Origin: Cerrena zonata
Taxonomy: Eukaryota; Basidiomycota; Agaricomycetes; Polyporales; Cerrenaceae
Direction of reading: 5' to 3'
NCBI GenBank assembly: GCA_038087015.1
Contig: JASBNA010000003.1
Location: 992,001-1,056,000, forward strand
DNA: 64,000 nt
In this document: positions 48,954-59,882 of the stretch, in pieces
How positions within the stretch are numbered: position 1 is the stretch's first letter
Layout of the letters: every line of letters begins with the position of its first letter
Made by a program: the position numbers and the translations under genes
The notes under the pieces: generated by a model
What the model saw: only the letters and a program-made list of their open reading frames with translations
What the model was told of the DNA's origin: nothing
Databases searched by the model: none

Positions 48954-49957
48954 CGTGAAGAGTGAAGCAAGAAAGTGAGAAATATTAAGAGATACGAAAA
49001 GAAAAGGAAACGGAAACAGGAGGTGGTGAAGTAAAACTCAATGAAGATCGGGTATATATAAACATTTGTGAGCCAGAGGCTGTTCTGGGACCTCATCCGT
49101 GAGGGAGATATGAATAACACATCAATGACGGACCTGAGTCAGTTATTACGAACGCCGGAGATCTGTGGGCACAGTGGGTAGCACAACTCGGAGAAGTCAT
49201 GTCTCCTCGCAAAGGACAAAACCTAAAAGGCATTAACCCCGCCGTCAAGAGATGGTGAAATTGTCTGTGCCGAATCGGGCAGCATACCCTCCTATGATTA
49301 TGTATCACAATAGAGCATGAGTATGGGCAAATTACCCAGTAAATAATGTGAGAAACTCCAAGGAAGGATTTTGGAGGGGCTGAGATTCGAGAGCAACCTT
49401 GCCATTGCGACCAAAACTACTGTAGATTAGCACAGTGTGGCATAGTACACGATGTCTTGAACCATGTCCGAGTCGGACAGTATCGACTTTCATAACTAAG
49501 GATTCATTGAATCAATATCGCCAGGGGCCACATTTTTCACAGCATAGCGATTTTAACAAATAACCGAGTCGATTTCTGTGGACGTTGCAGATGCGCTGTG
49601 CAGTGTGCTGAGGATTAAGCGATGAAATCTTGTGCTCCGAGTCGGGTTCATGACAAAGGGTGCGATACGGGGCATGCGTCGAACAGAAAGTATATTGGTT
49701 TTGTTTCCCTGTTGACTTAAGAGGTAAATTGAAGATTCCTTGAGCATACTAGTCGTGAAGATTATAAGTAGCAAAGGTACAAGTTTCAAAGTTGTGGCCA
49801 CAAGTCCGACTCACTGCTGTAGTCACGCTGGGCGGGCGGGAAATGCCGGATATGTCACCAGTTGGGTTGCTGTATGTTCTATTTCTTAGTAGCAACTATG
49901 ATCAATGTAGTCTACACTATATATATATGTATTCTCAGTTCCGGGAAAGAATTCCAA
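48954..49957. other. Intergenic region with promoter of the beta-propeller gene
   Basis: About 1 kb. Apart from the TATA-like element at 49053-49061 nothing is recognisable. ORFs at 49093-49308 and 49553-49801 have no support. Confidence 0.4.
49053..49061 (-). promoter_or_regulatory. TATA-box candidate for the beta-propeller gene
   Basis: TATATATAA on the plus strand (TTATATATA on the gene strand), about 100 bp before the start codon. The position fits a fungal core promoter; it is inferred from sequence alone. Confidence 0.45.
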
Positions 49958-51094
49958 TTAGAGCTTGTTCAGCTCAATTACGGTCTCCTTCTCATCAGAC
50001 CATGCAGGTCGAGCGATGCGATACCCTTTTCCAAGGGTGCTGTACAGAATATCACCAAGCCTACCGACTGGTTGGAATTTGTCAGGGTCCAAAGTGCCGC
50101 GCTCCGTCAGCATATCGTTGCGAACGTGGATGGTCTTCACTAGACCAAGGATGAGTACTTGAGTACTCGCGCCTGTGTCTGGGTGCTTGATATCGATGTC
50201 TTGAAAGAGCTTCAAGTCATCGAGTAAGGAGCAGGCAAGCTAGTAGTCAATAAAGTGATCTAACCTCGCATTCCATACTGAAAGCACTTTCTTTGACCCG
50301 TGGCGGTTTAACATGGAGCTGATGGCAGACAAATAGTTGAATTTAAGTCACGAAAGAGACGAAGTCCACTCACACTAGGTGCCTTTGTTAAACCACTCAA
50401 GGGCCATTCAGTGACCTCATTCGGGGCATCGATAGAGCAGGCGTTCGCGTTGTCTATCCAAGGAGTGCTGATTACATTCACAGTGAATTCTTTGGTTGCT
50501 CGAATATTCAGTGCGGTATCTTTTACTCGTGGTATAGCTGTGACAGAGATCGAAACAACTGGCGGGTAGGCTGAAACCTATAAAATAGTCAATCCAGGCT
50601 GCTTTATAGATTGAGACTATATTTGGTGGTACCATATTGAACCAACTAAATGAGACGTAAGATAACGATAAAAGCGATGACATCATCAAATAGAGAAATG
50701 ACGAACCTGAAGAGGCCGAGGTTTTCAATCCCGTCTGCAGAGATAGAAGATACAAACGCGACCGGCCGTGGGGTAACACCACTGATCATTAAGGCATACT
50801 GAGAATGAGAGTTTTAGTTAGAATGACAAAACAGGGAGAAAGGAACAATGATGTACCAATTTCCTAGGAACGAGTTAACGGGATGTTTGAACGGTAGTTT
50901 CAGCTTGAAGTCGAAGTGACAAACCTAGGATCTTCCGCGCCGGCTTCTATGACCTTCCATCCTTCTTTCTCTCCTTCGAGCCATTTCCTTCCTTCAGCCG
51001 TAGCCTCGACCTTCTGTCCAAATTTGAACGAAGGGTTGGGACTCTGCGAGAGCTCGAATGCACTTGGGGTAAAGGAGGGGAGCTCAGATGCCAT
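49958..51094 (-). CDS. Flavin-reductase-like (FMN-binding split barrel) protein, copy A
   Basis: Start ATG 51094-51092 (MASELPSFTPSAFELSQSPN). After a short N-terminal helix region (FGQKVEATAEGRKWLEGEKE) and an intron comes the flavin-reductase-like domain: MISGVTPRPVAFVSSISADG, then ENLGLF, SWFNMVSAYPPVVSISVTA, DTALNIRATKEFTVNVIS, the NACSIDAPNEVTEWPLSG block, SAFSMECELKLFQDIDI, and VLILGLVKTIHVRNDML. It ends VIELNKL with TAA 49960-49958. PRPVAFVSS is the FMN-binding signature. Such proteins bind FMN and often work as reductases with an unknown partner. About 275 residues. It is a tandem paralogue of the next gene. A TATA-like element at 51128-51136 is close to the start. Confidence 0.83.
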
Positions 51095-51677
51095 TGTACT
51101 GAAGGCTAAGATTGCGTGTACAACAAGTTATATATAAGTATATGGGTATCCCAGAAGCCCTGGGCTTGGTAAGCTAGCGTGTAAAGAGTATTCACACACC
51201 CGATATTGCCGTCTAAAAGCTGCTTTAACATGTAATCGATTAGTACTTTCAGCTTCAGGCCCTTTTCAGATGAGAATATTTATGTGCTCACTTGGACCTT
51301 AGAAGAGTGAACTTGAAGGCGGGAGAATTTCAGTCAAGTTCGGAAGATGATCATAGAGATAAGAACGAAGTTCAAGTCGGCCCTTTCTTAGTCTCCTTCC
51401 AAAATGGGATGTCGAGTAAGCCCACACGTGAGAGTGATTAGTCTATGCTGCTGACTAGCGGTGAATATCTCGCAGGGCCTTACTTCAGACTTCGGCCGCA
51501 CTCAGACTCAACTGCCGTCTACAGTAGAGAAAGCCACAAGACTAATAGAAGATGATGATGAATCTGTATGCCTCAGCGGTACTTTATTCTATACCTACGC
51601 GAAAACAAATAGACTACAGCCACATGTCGGAATGTGAGGTCCGAGTCTGCATCTGTGCTACTATGATCTATCTCTTT
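51095..51677. other. Spacer between the two flavin-reductase paralogues
   Basis: 583 bp. It contains the promoter of copy A and the 3' flank of copy B. No inserted element or truncated third copy was seen. Confidence 0.4.
51128..51136 (-). promoter_or_regulatory. TATA-box candidate for flavin-reductase copy A
   Basis: TTATATATAAG on the plus strand, roughly 35 bp before the start codon of copy A. The match is good but the distance is short, so transcription may start very near the ATG. Confidence 0.4.
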
Positions 51678-52819
51678 TTATTGTGTAGCTTCAGCTACCG
51701 CTTTGTTCAGTTCCAACACCTTCTCAGCATTTTCAGCCCACGGAAGGCGAGGAATTCGGAATCCACCTCCAAGCGTTGCATAAAGAATATCCCCAAGCCT
51801 AGTGATAGGTTGGAGCTTGTCGGGATCGACGCCGCCTCTTTCAGTAAGTATATCTTTCCTAACGTGGATGTATTTCACCCTTCCTAGGATGAGTGTACCG
51901 GTCTTGGCACCACTTTCTGGGTGTACGAGGTCCGTGGCTTGGAAGAGCTGCGGGTATTGTTCAATAACAGCTTCACGATCATTATCTTAGAAACGATCCT
52001 ACCTCGCACTCCATACTGAAGGCACTCTCTTTGACGCGAGGTGGTTTCACGTGAACCTACAAGTAGGTCATTATTTAATCATCTCATACCTCAGGGTAGA
52101 TCATACGTACACTGGGTGCTTTGGTGAGTCCACTTATCGGCCATTCGCTCACGTCGTGTGGTGCATCAATGGAACAGGCATTTGCATTATCCACGAAGGG
52201 AACGCTGATAATGTTGACTGTAAACTCCTTCGTCTCTTGGATGTTGGCGGAAGTATCTTTGTCTTTGCCGGCTCCGGTAGAAATGGTGACAGAGACTAGG
52301 GGCGGATTTGAATGAATCTAACGGACGCATAGGATCAGGAATATGCAGAGATTGTGATGCCATTATCGTACCATATTGAACCAGCTGGCGAGCTATCGGG
52401 TTAGACGCAAACTTCAATAAGTCACTGGAAGTCGCTAACTCACCTGAATAACCCCAGATTCTCCACGCCCGCAGTGGATATGCTTGACACAAATGCAATA
52501 GGTCTCGGGATGATCGCGCTGATCATCAATTTGTACTGGAGGTTTATCATGGTCAGTAAATCGTGACATATCAGGAGGTCTGGTATCACCAATGCACTAT
52601 AACATCCCATGAATGTCAGCACTTCGAGAAAGATTACATTTAGACTGACGCAGGAGGTTCTTTATCGGTTTCGATCACTTCCCATCCATCTTTCTCGCCT
52701 TCTAACCATTTCTTTCCTTCTGGGGTAGAATCAACAGTTTGGGCGAATTGGAATGATGCATTAGGACTTTGAGTGTACTGAAAAGAGGACGGGGTGAATG
52801 CAGGAAGAGAAGATGCCAT
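51678..52819 (-). CDS. Flavin-reductase-like (FMN-binding split barrel) protein, copy B
   Basis: Start ATG 52819-52817 (MASSLPAFTPSSFQYTQSPN). Same design as copy A: the N-terminal FAQTVDSTPEGKKWLEGEKD helix region, then LMISAIIPRPIAFVSSISTA with the FMN signature, ENLGLF, WFNMIHSNPPLVSVTIS, TKEFTVNIISVPFVDNANAC, SIDAPHDVSEWPISGLTKAP, SAFSMECE, TLILGRVKYIHVRKDIL and an end EATQ at 51678. The two proteins share intron positions and most conserved blocks, so they come from a tandem duplication, but they have clearly diverged (ISVTAIPRVK versus VTISTGAGKD). About 285 residues. No targeting signal. Substrate unknown. Confidence 0.83.
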
Positions 52820-53273
52820 GGCGGTTGTAGTTATCTATACACTTCCATCGTTGTGCTTAAGTACCGATAGCAACTAAAGTTATGACAACCCGTCAGGCCG
52901 ATAGCACACGGTCGCCTTTTCATCGCCGATGAGGATTTGGTAGAATGCCTGCCATTTTCGAGGCTTCCTTCGATCGAGCATAAGAAGCGTGTCAATAGTC
53001 TGTAGTAGGTATGTAATTATTCTGTGTCCTATATTTGACAACTATAAAACATTGGAGGCGATGAAACACTGCAGCCGAAAACAAGTAAGACCGTAACGGT
53101 AGAAGGCCTTGTCAGAGTTAAACTTAGATACCTTCTAAATTTGGGCTTGTGGCGTCTACTCCTCACGTGAAAACGCGATCGAGAGCGCGCGTCACGTTCG
53201 CGCGTCCGGTAAGGGGACGGCGATGCTGGGACTCGGACTCTATCATACTACTAAGTCTTAACGTCTAACCACG
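52820..53273. promoter_or_regulatory. Divergent promoter region, flavin reductase B / aprataxin
   Basis: 454 bp. Near 53172-53212 there is a dense cluster of CGCG elements (ACGCGATCG, GAGCGCGCGTCACG, TTCGCGCGTCC) about 60-100 bp before the aprataxin start. They resemble but do not exactly match the MluI cell-cycle box (ACGCGT). Confidence 0.45.
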
Positions 53274-54073
53274 ATGTCGAATCTTGCCATTCTTCGCACA
53301 TATGCTCAGAAATCGAAACCAGAATCTCTTCCTCCATCGATCTTGTTTAGTCATTCGGAGAAAACTATCACAATCTTTGATGCATACCCCAAGTCTATGT
53401 TTCATTTCCTCATCATGCCTCGTGCTAGTGCATTTGCTCCACTATCGATGTTCGACTTAACAAGCCTCCGCACCTTGTTAAGATGTGATAAGGTGAAGGC
53501 AAAGGAAGTACTCGTCGCCCTAAGCGAGGAGGCGAAGGACTGCAAACATTAATTGAAGACGAAATGATTGAGAGGTATGGCTTCAAGTGGGAGATATGGA
53601 CGGGGTTTCATACCGTACCGTCGAAGGAGTATGTGTTATGCCCGCTATTAGAATTATTAAAATACTAATCAGAATCTTATAGCCATTTACACCTTCACGT
53701 TTTGTCCGCCGATTTATGCTCACCTGCGATGAAGATCAAAAAGCATTACAACTCATTTCATCCGAAAGTCGGTTTCTTCCAGAGCATCGATGAAATTCTC
53801 TCATGGTTTGCCGCAGAACCATCTTATTTCTCTACGGTACGTCATCATCCATGAACCTCCTCTGATACGGTACCAGAGAAGCAACTACCTTGTGACATTG
53901 GTTTGGCCTAGATATCTGAATTGAAGAAGTCGCAATACGAGCCGCTACTCAAGGAAGACCTTGAGTGCTTCCGGTGCGAATGCAGTATCAAGAACATGCC
54001 ACTCCTGAAAACTCATCTTCAGGAGGAGTGGGATAAACTAGCCGAAAAAGAAAAGGCGAAAGTGTTAAATTAA
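53274..54073 (+). CDS. HNT3: Aprataxin-like HIT-domain DNA repair protein (Hnt3)
   Basis: Aprataxins remove AMP left on 5' DNA ends by failed ligation. Start ATG 53274 (MSNLAILRTYAQK). The HIT domain includes ITIFDAYPKSMFHFLIMPR, RYGFKWEIWTGFHTVPS and the catalytic triad motif DHLHLHVLSAD, formed across an intron. The C-terminal zinc finger reads CFRCECSIKNMPLLKTHLQE; the two Cys, the His and a following Glu fit the C2HE type described for fission yeast aprataxin. About 220 residues. Oddities: the AAA at 53544-53546 must gain one base to join the first exon to LIEDEMIERYGFK, and a TAA at 54071-54073 is followed by 36 in-frame protein-like codons (EKRKWDVEETRGE…) up to TAA 54182-54184, so the stop may be a recent nonsense change or an error. 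Confidence 0.85.
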
Positions 54074-54303
54074 GAGAAGAGGAAATGGGATGTTGAGGAG
54101 ACGCGAGGCGAGTTAACTTCTGAGCCCAAACGTCGAGAACAAAGTCACGATCACACATCCGATGACTCTAAGATTGAGTCCTAAGTATTCAAAGTCTATC
54201 TCGGTCTTTCCGTACGTTATGCATACACTTTACAAACAACTACAGTCCAATTCCCACTTGTTATATCCCCTTTCGTCCATTATGCAATACTTGAAACTTG
54301 AGC

Positions 54304-56157
54304 CTAGGCAGTCGGAGTCACCTTACCCCCCTCCTTGATCTTACGAGTCCGTTCGCTGGCTTCTCGAATCGCCCAGGTCAACTCATATGACTTGCAAGCA
54401 TCTTTGATGATGTCATATTAGTGGTTCGTTGTTATCTTTAACAAATAGCTTACCTTCGAATGTGCAGAGAATCTGCGAAGTCTCGGGGTCTTCTTCGATG
54501 TCCTCAATGTTGTCAATCCAAACAGAGATCTGCGCAAGGTCAGTTGACTTATCCCGTGCTATCCAAGGTGTCTTGGACTTGCCTCAGAGAAGAAGGGGTC
54601 GTCGTCAGGGAAGCGGTGAGTTTCCTCAAGGTCACTTCCAGGACGGCGGATGTACAGAACAGGCTGACATAGGGGTTTACGAGTCTACAGTGAGATCGCC
54701 AAACATAGCGGGCAGTTAGCTCAGCGTTACTTTAGGTGTCGACGTATACGCACTTGAGCTGGTATCCGTCAGCATAGACTTCAAGTTCACAGCTATAATC
54801 ATGGCCTTGCAAGGCAACAAGGTGAGTGAAACTGCCAACCGCACCACTCTCGTATTTCCTGATATAGTTTACTTCAGCTTTCCTGACAGAAACCTGAGTT
54901 GAGAAGTCATACCAGGTAGCCGCAGTTACACGAGGAATACGATCCTCAGGAGCGATGGCAGTCTCGTCGATGCTTTGCTTTGAAAGGTGTCCAGCATTCT
55001 CATACCATTCGACGGAATGGGCGGACACGGAAGCAATATCAACATCACCACCAAAGTAACGGGACAAGTCACAGAAATGGGTACCCTGTTCGACGATAGG
55101 ACCGGCACTGCATGGGTTATCCGAAGATATTAACACTGCTTAATGAAATTAGGACACGACTAACCTCTTAGATTTGGTCCACCAATCTGGCTTAGCAATC
55201 GCCTCATAGGCACAGGCATAACGAGCGATTGTTGCCATGACTGTAAGATTATTTTCCTCGATGATTTGTTTCATCATTTGAACGGCTTTGAGGTATCGAA
55301 GCATGTATCTAGATGGGTGGTTTTACGGTAAGTCGATCTCACAGGCCAGGTCTCCAGCATATACTTACCCAACAGACGTAATTGCGCCACTGTCATTGAT
55401 ATACTTTGCGACTTTAAATGCTTCCTCAATTTCATCACTGGGGCCTGTCGTGATCGGCTTCTCAATGAACAGCGGGACTCCAGGAAAGTTCTTGAGAATT
55501 TGAATTTCGATGTCACGTCCCTGTTGGCTTGTACCACGGAACATCGGAGGGGAGCCTACAACGAATGCCTTCGGTGGGTTCTTGCGATCGAAGGAAGCAA
55601 CATAATCATCGAGTGTCTTGAAAACACGAGTATTTTCGTATGCAGAGCGGACGAAACTATCGCACTTTCTTCTGGAGGACACCAGTAGCACGCTCGATAG
55701 CCGGGTCAATAAGAGCTACAACCTTGAGACGGGGGCCAAGTTTGCTAGAAGGAGAGCGAGATATGAAATCACAGCAAGAAGAAGTATAGATCTCTGGATG
55801 CGTACTGCTCAAAACGGAAAGAGTGGTTCCAGGGTCCTTCATCTGAGCCTAATCATTTGGATGTATGCGTCATTACCTCGAAGATCCCCGCGCCTATGAA
55901 CGCATATAGTCAACTTACCAAACATAATGTTGCCCGCGCCGACGAAAACGACATTGAAATCATCTAAGCCAGAGATGGCGGTTGTCCTGCAAGTGAGATC
56001 AGGACTATCGATCTGGTAACACTGAAGGTAGTGCACGAAACTTGTCCATCGGGATGAGCCTCGAAGGATCAATAGACGGCCTGCGGGAATCCGCTCCTGA
56101 GATGGCTGAGGATCGCCTCTGGATGGCGGAGGGCCTACGACTGGAGAGTGCGGACAT
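54304..56157 (-). CDS. Gfo/Idh/MocA-family NAD(P)-dependent oxidoreductase
   Basis: Start probably ATG 56157-56155 (MSALSSRRPSAIQRRSSAIS), giving a Ser/Arg-rich leader; the junction from this exon to the next is not clear, so the start is provisional. The Rossmann fold begins with FNVVFVGAGNIMFG (GxGxxxxG), followed by LGPRLKVVALIDPAIERATG. The EKPI motif appears in VPLFIEKPITTG, then SVGYMLRYLKAV and the C-terminal domain EQGTHFCDLSRYFGGD. It ends SERTRKIKEGGKVTPTA with TAG 54306-54304. About 440 residues. One intron near the 3' end (54530-54582) uses a GC donor. The family oxidises or reduces sugars, inositols and related alcohols; the substrate here is unknown. Confidence 0.85.
54530..54582 (-). 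other. GC-AG intron in the Gfo/Idh/MocA gene
   Basis: FFSEG border: TCTGAG|GCAAGT ... GCGCAG|ATCTCTG. The donor is the classical GC consensus. Splicing joins RFPDDDPFFSE to ISVWIDNIEDIEED in frame; using the GT at GGCAA|GTCC gives an early stop. Confidence 0.7.
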
Positions 56158-56649
56158 GATTGAACGATAGCGATGAGAGGGAGAGGTATGGAAGATGGGG
56201 GTTCGAGTTCAAGAAGGTGGAACGGGGGTTCATAAATATGTAGTCCATCGGTGAAAGCGTGATAATGTGGAGCAGAGATCCCAGAGAGATATGTTTACAT
56301 GACCAGATACTAAGTTAGAGTTCCGCGGAGTAATTGTTGAGAGTCCATCCTCGAGCCCAGACCGCGAACTCGATACACCAATCCTCCGCTTCTCTCTCTT
56401 ACACATTCTACTTTTACCCATGCATGTGTTGCACTCGCACGGAGGACGGTCCGGGCATTACAAAACATATCAAACAACGAACGTTATTCGTCGATAATGA
56501 ACGGTGAATGAATCAAGATTATGGCCGGGACATAAGTTAGCACGGGCGATGGGTATGAAATACAAGAGAACGACGTAAGTGTCGAGAACGCGTCGAACTG
56601 GAATATGGTATATAGTGATTGATGTCCTCCGTGACAGACTAGACTTCTA
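56158..56649. other. Intergenic region, nothing recognised
   Basis: About 490 bp holding the promoter of the oxidoreductase gene and the 3' flank of the coiled-coil gene. No repeat or RNA gene seen. Confidence 0.4.
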
Positions 56650-57223
56650 TTATGATGTTGGACGCTTTTGTAACTTTCTGCCCAGCTCCTCCTGCCTTCG
56701 TTGAGCTGCCTCCAGTCTCTCATTCATCGCTTTGAGTTCCTCTTGTAGCTTGGCATTTTCTTGCGCGAGCTTCAGCACGTTGCTAGCGCGTTTCTGGACC
56801 TTCGTTGTCCTAATGACAGGTGTCAATCATCCGGACGCGATCAATACGAAATGCACAGGTCGATCTCCAGAAGATAGGGAGGGGAGAGCGTAGAGAGTAG
56901 GTGGAAAGCAAACAAAAATAGGTGACTTACTCCTCTGGCTGCGATGTTTTGCCGGTCACCTCTGAGAGAAGAGTCTCAAAGGTCATAGTGAGGTCAAGCT
57001 CAGACTGTGGCAGATCCAAGTCTGGCAGGACAGGTTCGGGTATCTCCACCTTGTCGTCTTCAAAGTCATCCTCTGGAAATTCTTCTACGGGTTGTATTGG
57101 AGCCCGATCTCTGATGTTCCATAAAGTACCGGGAAAGAGAGCGTGTCAACACAGTATCGAGCGCGTGCAATCAACAAATTACACCAACCCTGACTGGTAA
57201 GACCTCACGTCATTGGAGTTCAT
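56650..57223 (-). CDS. Small acidic coiled-coil protein, function unknown
   Basis: Start ATG 57223-57221. Three exons join in frame: MNSNDVR, then an acidic Pro-rich stretch (DRAPIQPVEEFPEDDFEDDK … PEPVLPDLDLPQSELDL), then a C-terminal coiled coil of about 45 residues (VLKLAQENAKLQEELKAMNE and RLEAAQRRQEELGRKL). The stop is TAA 56652-56650. About 118 residues. The first donor must be AG|GTCTTA, which gives NDVRDRAP. I do not recognise the family. The design (short, acidic, one terminal coiled coil) fits a subunit or adaptor of a larger complex, but the sequence does not show which. Confidence 0.7.
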
Positions 57224-57980
57224 GGTTGCTGACAGTGTTGGCTAGAGAAACGGAGCGTTGGAGGTCGTGGTTTGAGACGAGGCGTTGTCGATGAGAGGGA
57301 TCACCTTGGTGAATTGTCGAGGTTGCTACTCCCTGGATGTAGACAGTTGAGTAAGGTTAGGGTCCCTATCTGAGGGCCATTTCCGTGCTTACGTCATCCG
57401 GAGGGAACAATTCTTAGGCGTCTGCCCCAGATAGACAGGTGAGTAGGAACCACCATGCCACGACCACAAGCTCATCCGTTGAAAAATTGATTGCAGTATA
57501 CGAAAACTCTATCTCGATCCCCAATGACGGGTTGACGATCTCCTGTCGTCATAATATTACTTTGAACCTTATTTTGCCAGCAAACGATCCGCTAACTTGG
57601 GAGAATCCTCTCACCCAAGGTGGCGGACAGTGTGTCCATGTGTCTCGTCGGTAATCACTCGTCCTCCTTTTATGCTATGAGCTGAAAGACAACGAGCATG
57701 TTTCTGCTCCACTGCTTGAGGAAACTTTGATCTGTTGAAAGTCAGATGAAGCGTCGCCTGAACGCTCTCATCTCCGCGACTCGGGTATTTCAAAACCTAC
57801 CGCATCAAATGCCACTGGCATTGTCTAGAAATAAATTCCGCTTCATGTTTTCCCTCTACACAACCTGACCTCGTACTTCCACCTCCACCTCCTCTTCCCT
57901 CCCTCCCTCACCCTACCCCCTCCCCTCCGTCTCATTGTCGTGCTCAACGATCCTCTGGTGCTCAGCATAGACTACCGCTG
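57224..57980. promoter_or_regulatory. Divergent promoter region with pyrimidine-rich leader
   Basis: 757 bp between outward-facing genes. The last 130 bp before 57981 are strongly C/T-rich (CTCCCTCCCTCACCCTACCC around 57898-57917), typical of highly or tightly regulated basidiomycete genes with long leaders. No gene here. Confidence 0.45.
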
Positions 57981-59882
57981 ATGTCTCACTCGCAGAGACT
58001 GACCTTCGACTTCTCACTACCCGCTCAAGACATTATCGTCCCCAGCCACGCCACATATCTCGTCAATGAGCAACCTCAGACTCATTTAGTGGCACCCGTC
58101 CCTCGTCGAGCCTTCCCCTCTTCTTCGAACAAATCTCGATCGCTGCCAAGCAGCGGTGCCACTATGTCGACGGCTTACGCCCTACCTCAAGCTATCCACG
58201 ATCCATCTTCAATCACTATCCCGACGTACCCCAATGTATTCGGCTCATCACACGAGTCTCATGGAATACCGTCATCCACCCGCAAGGTATGTCATCATAG
58301 CTTCGGCACTTACAACAAGCTTTATGAATTGATTGTTTGAACATCAGAAGCGATCTGTTCCTGACTCGCCAGGGGATCACGATCCGTATGCTGCGCCCTT
58401 CATCAGAGAGTTTCTCGGTGAAGAAAAATGGTGTATTTTCTCTGCCCGCCTCGCAAGGCCAACCAAGGTTCCTGTCAAGACCAAGTCAAGAGCCTCCTCG
58501 AGTCCCAAATCATTCGCTGATGAGGAGGACGATCCATCAGGAACATATGTCATAGACTTTCTTGTCAAGAATGAGATAGTCAAAGCTGTGTTTCGAACCT
58601 TACTCCCGTGGGTGTTTAAACTATTTACCTCGTTTTAGGATTCTGATCCGTTCGCCTCCACTCCACTCTCAGGCATCCAAACAGTCCGCAAAAAGAGTCT
58701 ATCCATCCCTTTGCGCTTGCGCCGAAAGGATATGTTATCTTGTCCCGTGAGTGTGTCTTAGGCATTGTGGGGTGGTCACACACCCAACAATCCTACTGGA
58801 CTCGCAGGATAGAGGGAATCTCCGTGCTTGAAACCCTTGATGAGAGGTTGCACGTTGTTGCCAATAGGTTTCGGCGCAAGCTGAGCGAAATTGGCATAAA
58901 CTCCGAACCACCTGCCCGACCCACATTCTCTAGAGAAGGCAAGTCGGAGGACGAGCTGAAGAAGCTACCTCCTGACCTCGCTGCATACGAGTCCGAATCA
59001 GAATACGAAACCGCCGTGGACGATTGGATCCGACAGTATGTCAGCGGTAAAGGCTTGGACGAGTGGATCAAGGAAGTGGAGGCGCGCACTGGAGTTAGTC
59101 GTTACCTTCGCGGAATCCACTCCTGCTGGGCCCCTTTCGGTACGAAACCCGATAGTGACGCGGTTGTTAAAAGGAGAAGAAAGGGACGAAGCTCCGTATA
59201 CACGCGGACATTCCAAGCCAAAAGCTATGTTCACGACGATGCTCTCACTCCTATACCTCCCGCTGTCTCCAAGTTTCCTACTCGTCGCACTACTCGCCTC
59301 CAACCTCAGGTACCCTCTGTCTCTGTTACGAAACATGGGCAACCGCCTATCTTGGCCCTAGAAATACCCGCCGACATTCCGACGACGACCAGCGTAGAGG
59401 CCGCCGACCTCAATGCGCTGATATTCTCACCTCTCACTCCCATTTCTGCCTCGCCGCCCTCCTCAGTTCCCTCGCCGGTGACGCCAGCCGATGAACCGTG
59501 GTACCACTCGGGAAGTGTGTACAACGGCGACTTGAGCACTCCACAGTGTGTACCTTGGACGGATCCATACTCAACAATGGATAACGGGATTTACCAGCCA
59601 CAAGGTCCTACCGACAGCATGTGGGCGCACACAGCACACAACGCTTCCTTTGCACCTTCTCCGAAACGTCGTAGGATCGATCACGACTTCTCAGGCTACC
59701 CCACTACCGATATATCCGGAGTTGAAGTAACTCAGTTCCTGCCTCAGGTTCAAGCTTGTTCTTCTTCGGTTTTCCCCGCCCCATACTCCTCCTCCCAAGC
59801 TGTTCCTATATCATCAACGTCATCGCTCGCTTCGGCTCTGGGATCTTATTCCCCGACTACCCTTCCATCGGCTTCTATTTAG
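57981..59882 (+). CDS. Basidiomycete regulatory-type protein, possibly Clp1-like
   Basis: Start ATG 57981 (MSHSQRLTFDFSLPAQDIIV). Four exons join in frame: a low-complexity N-terminus; a conserved APFIREFLGEEKWCIFSARL block; YVIDFLVKNEIVKAVFRTLL; a short exon HPFALAPKGYVILSREIEG formed by introns at about 58609-58673 and 58751-58809; SVLETLDERLHVVANRFRRK; YETAVDDWIRQYVSGKGLDE; and GIHSCWAPFGTKPDSD. The C-terminus is Ser/Pro-rich with a basic KRRRKGR and SPKRRRID, likely nuclear signals. Stop TAG 59880-59882. About 575 residues. From memory this layout recalls Clp1 (clampless1), the mating-type-controlled regulator of clamp and hypha formation; I cannot confirm it. No DNA-binding domain is recognised. 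Confidence 0.75.

Noticed and set aside
54705..54730. tRNA-like A-box (GGGCAGTTAGCTCAGCG)
   Set aside because: No matching B-box or cloverleaf follows at the right distance, and the sequence lies in an intron of the oxidoreductase gene.
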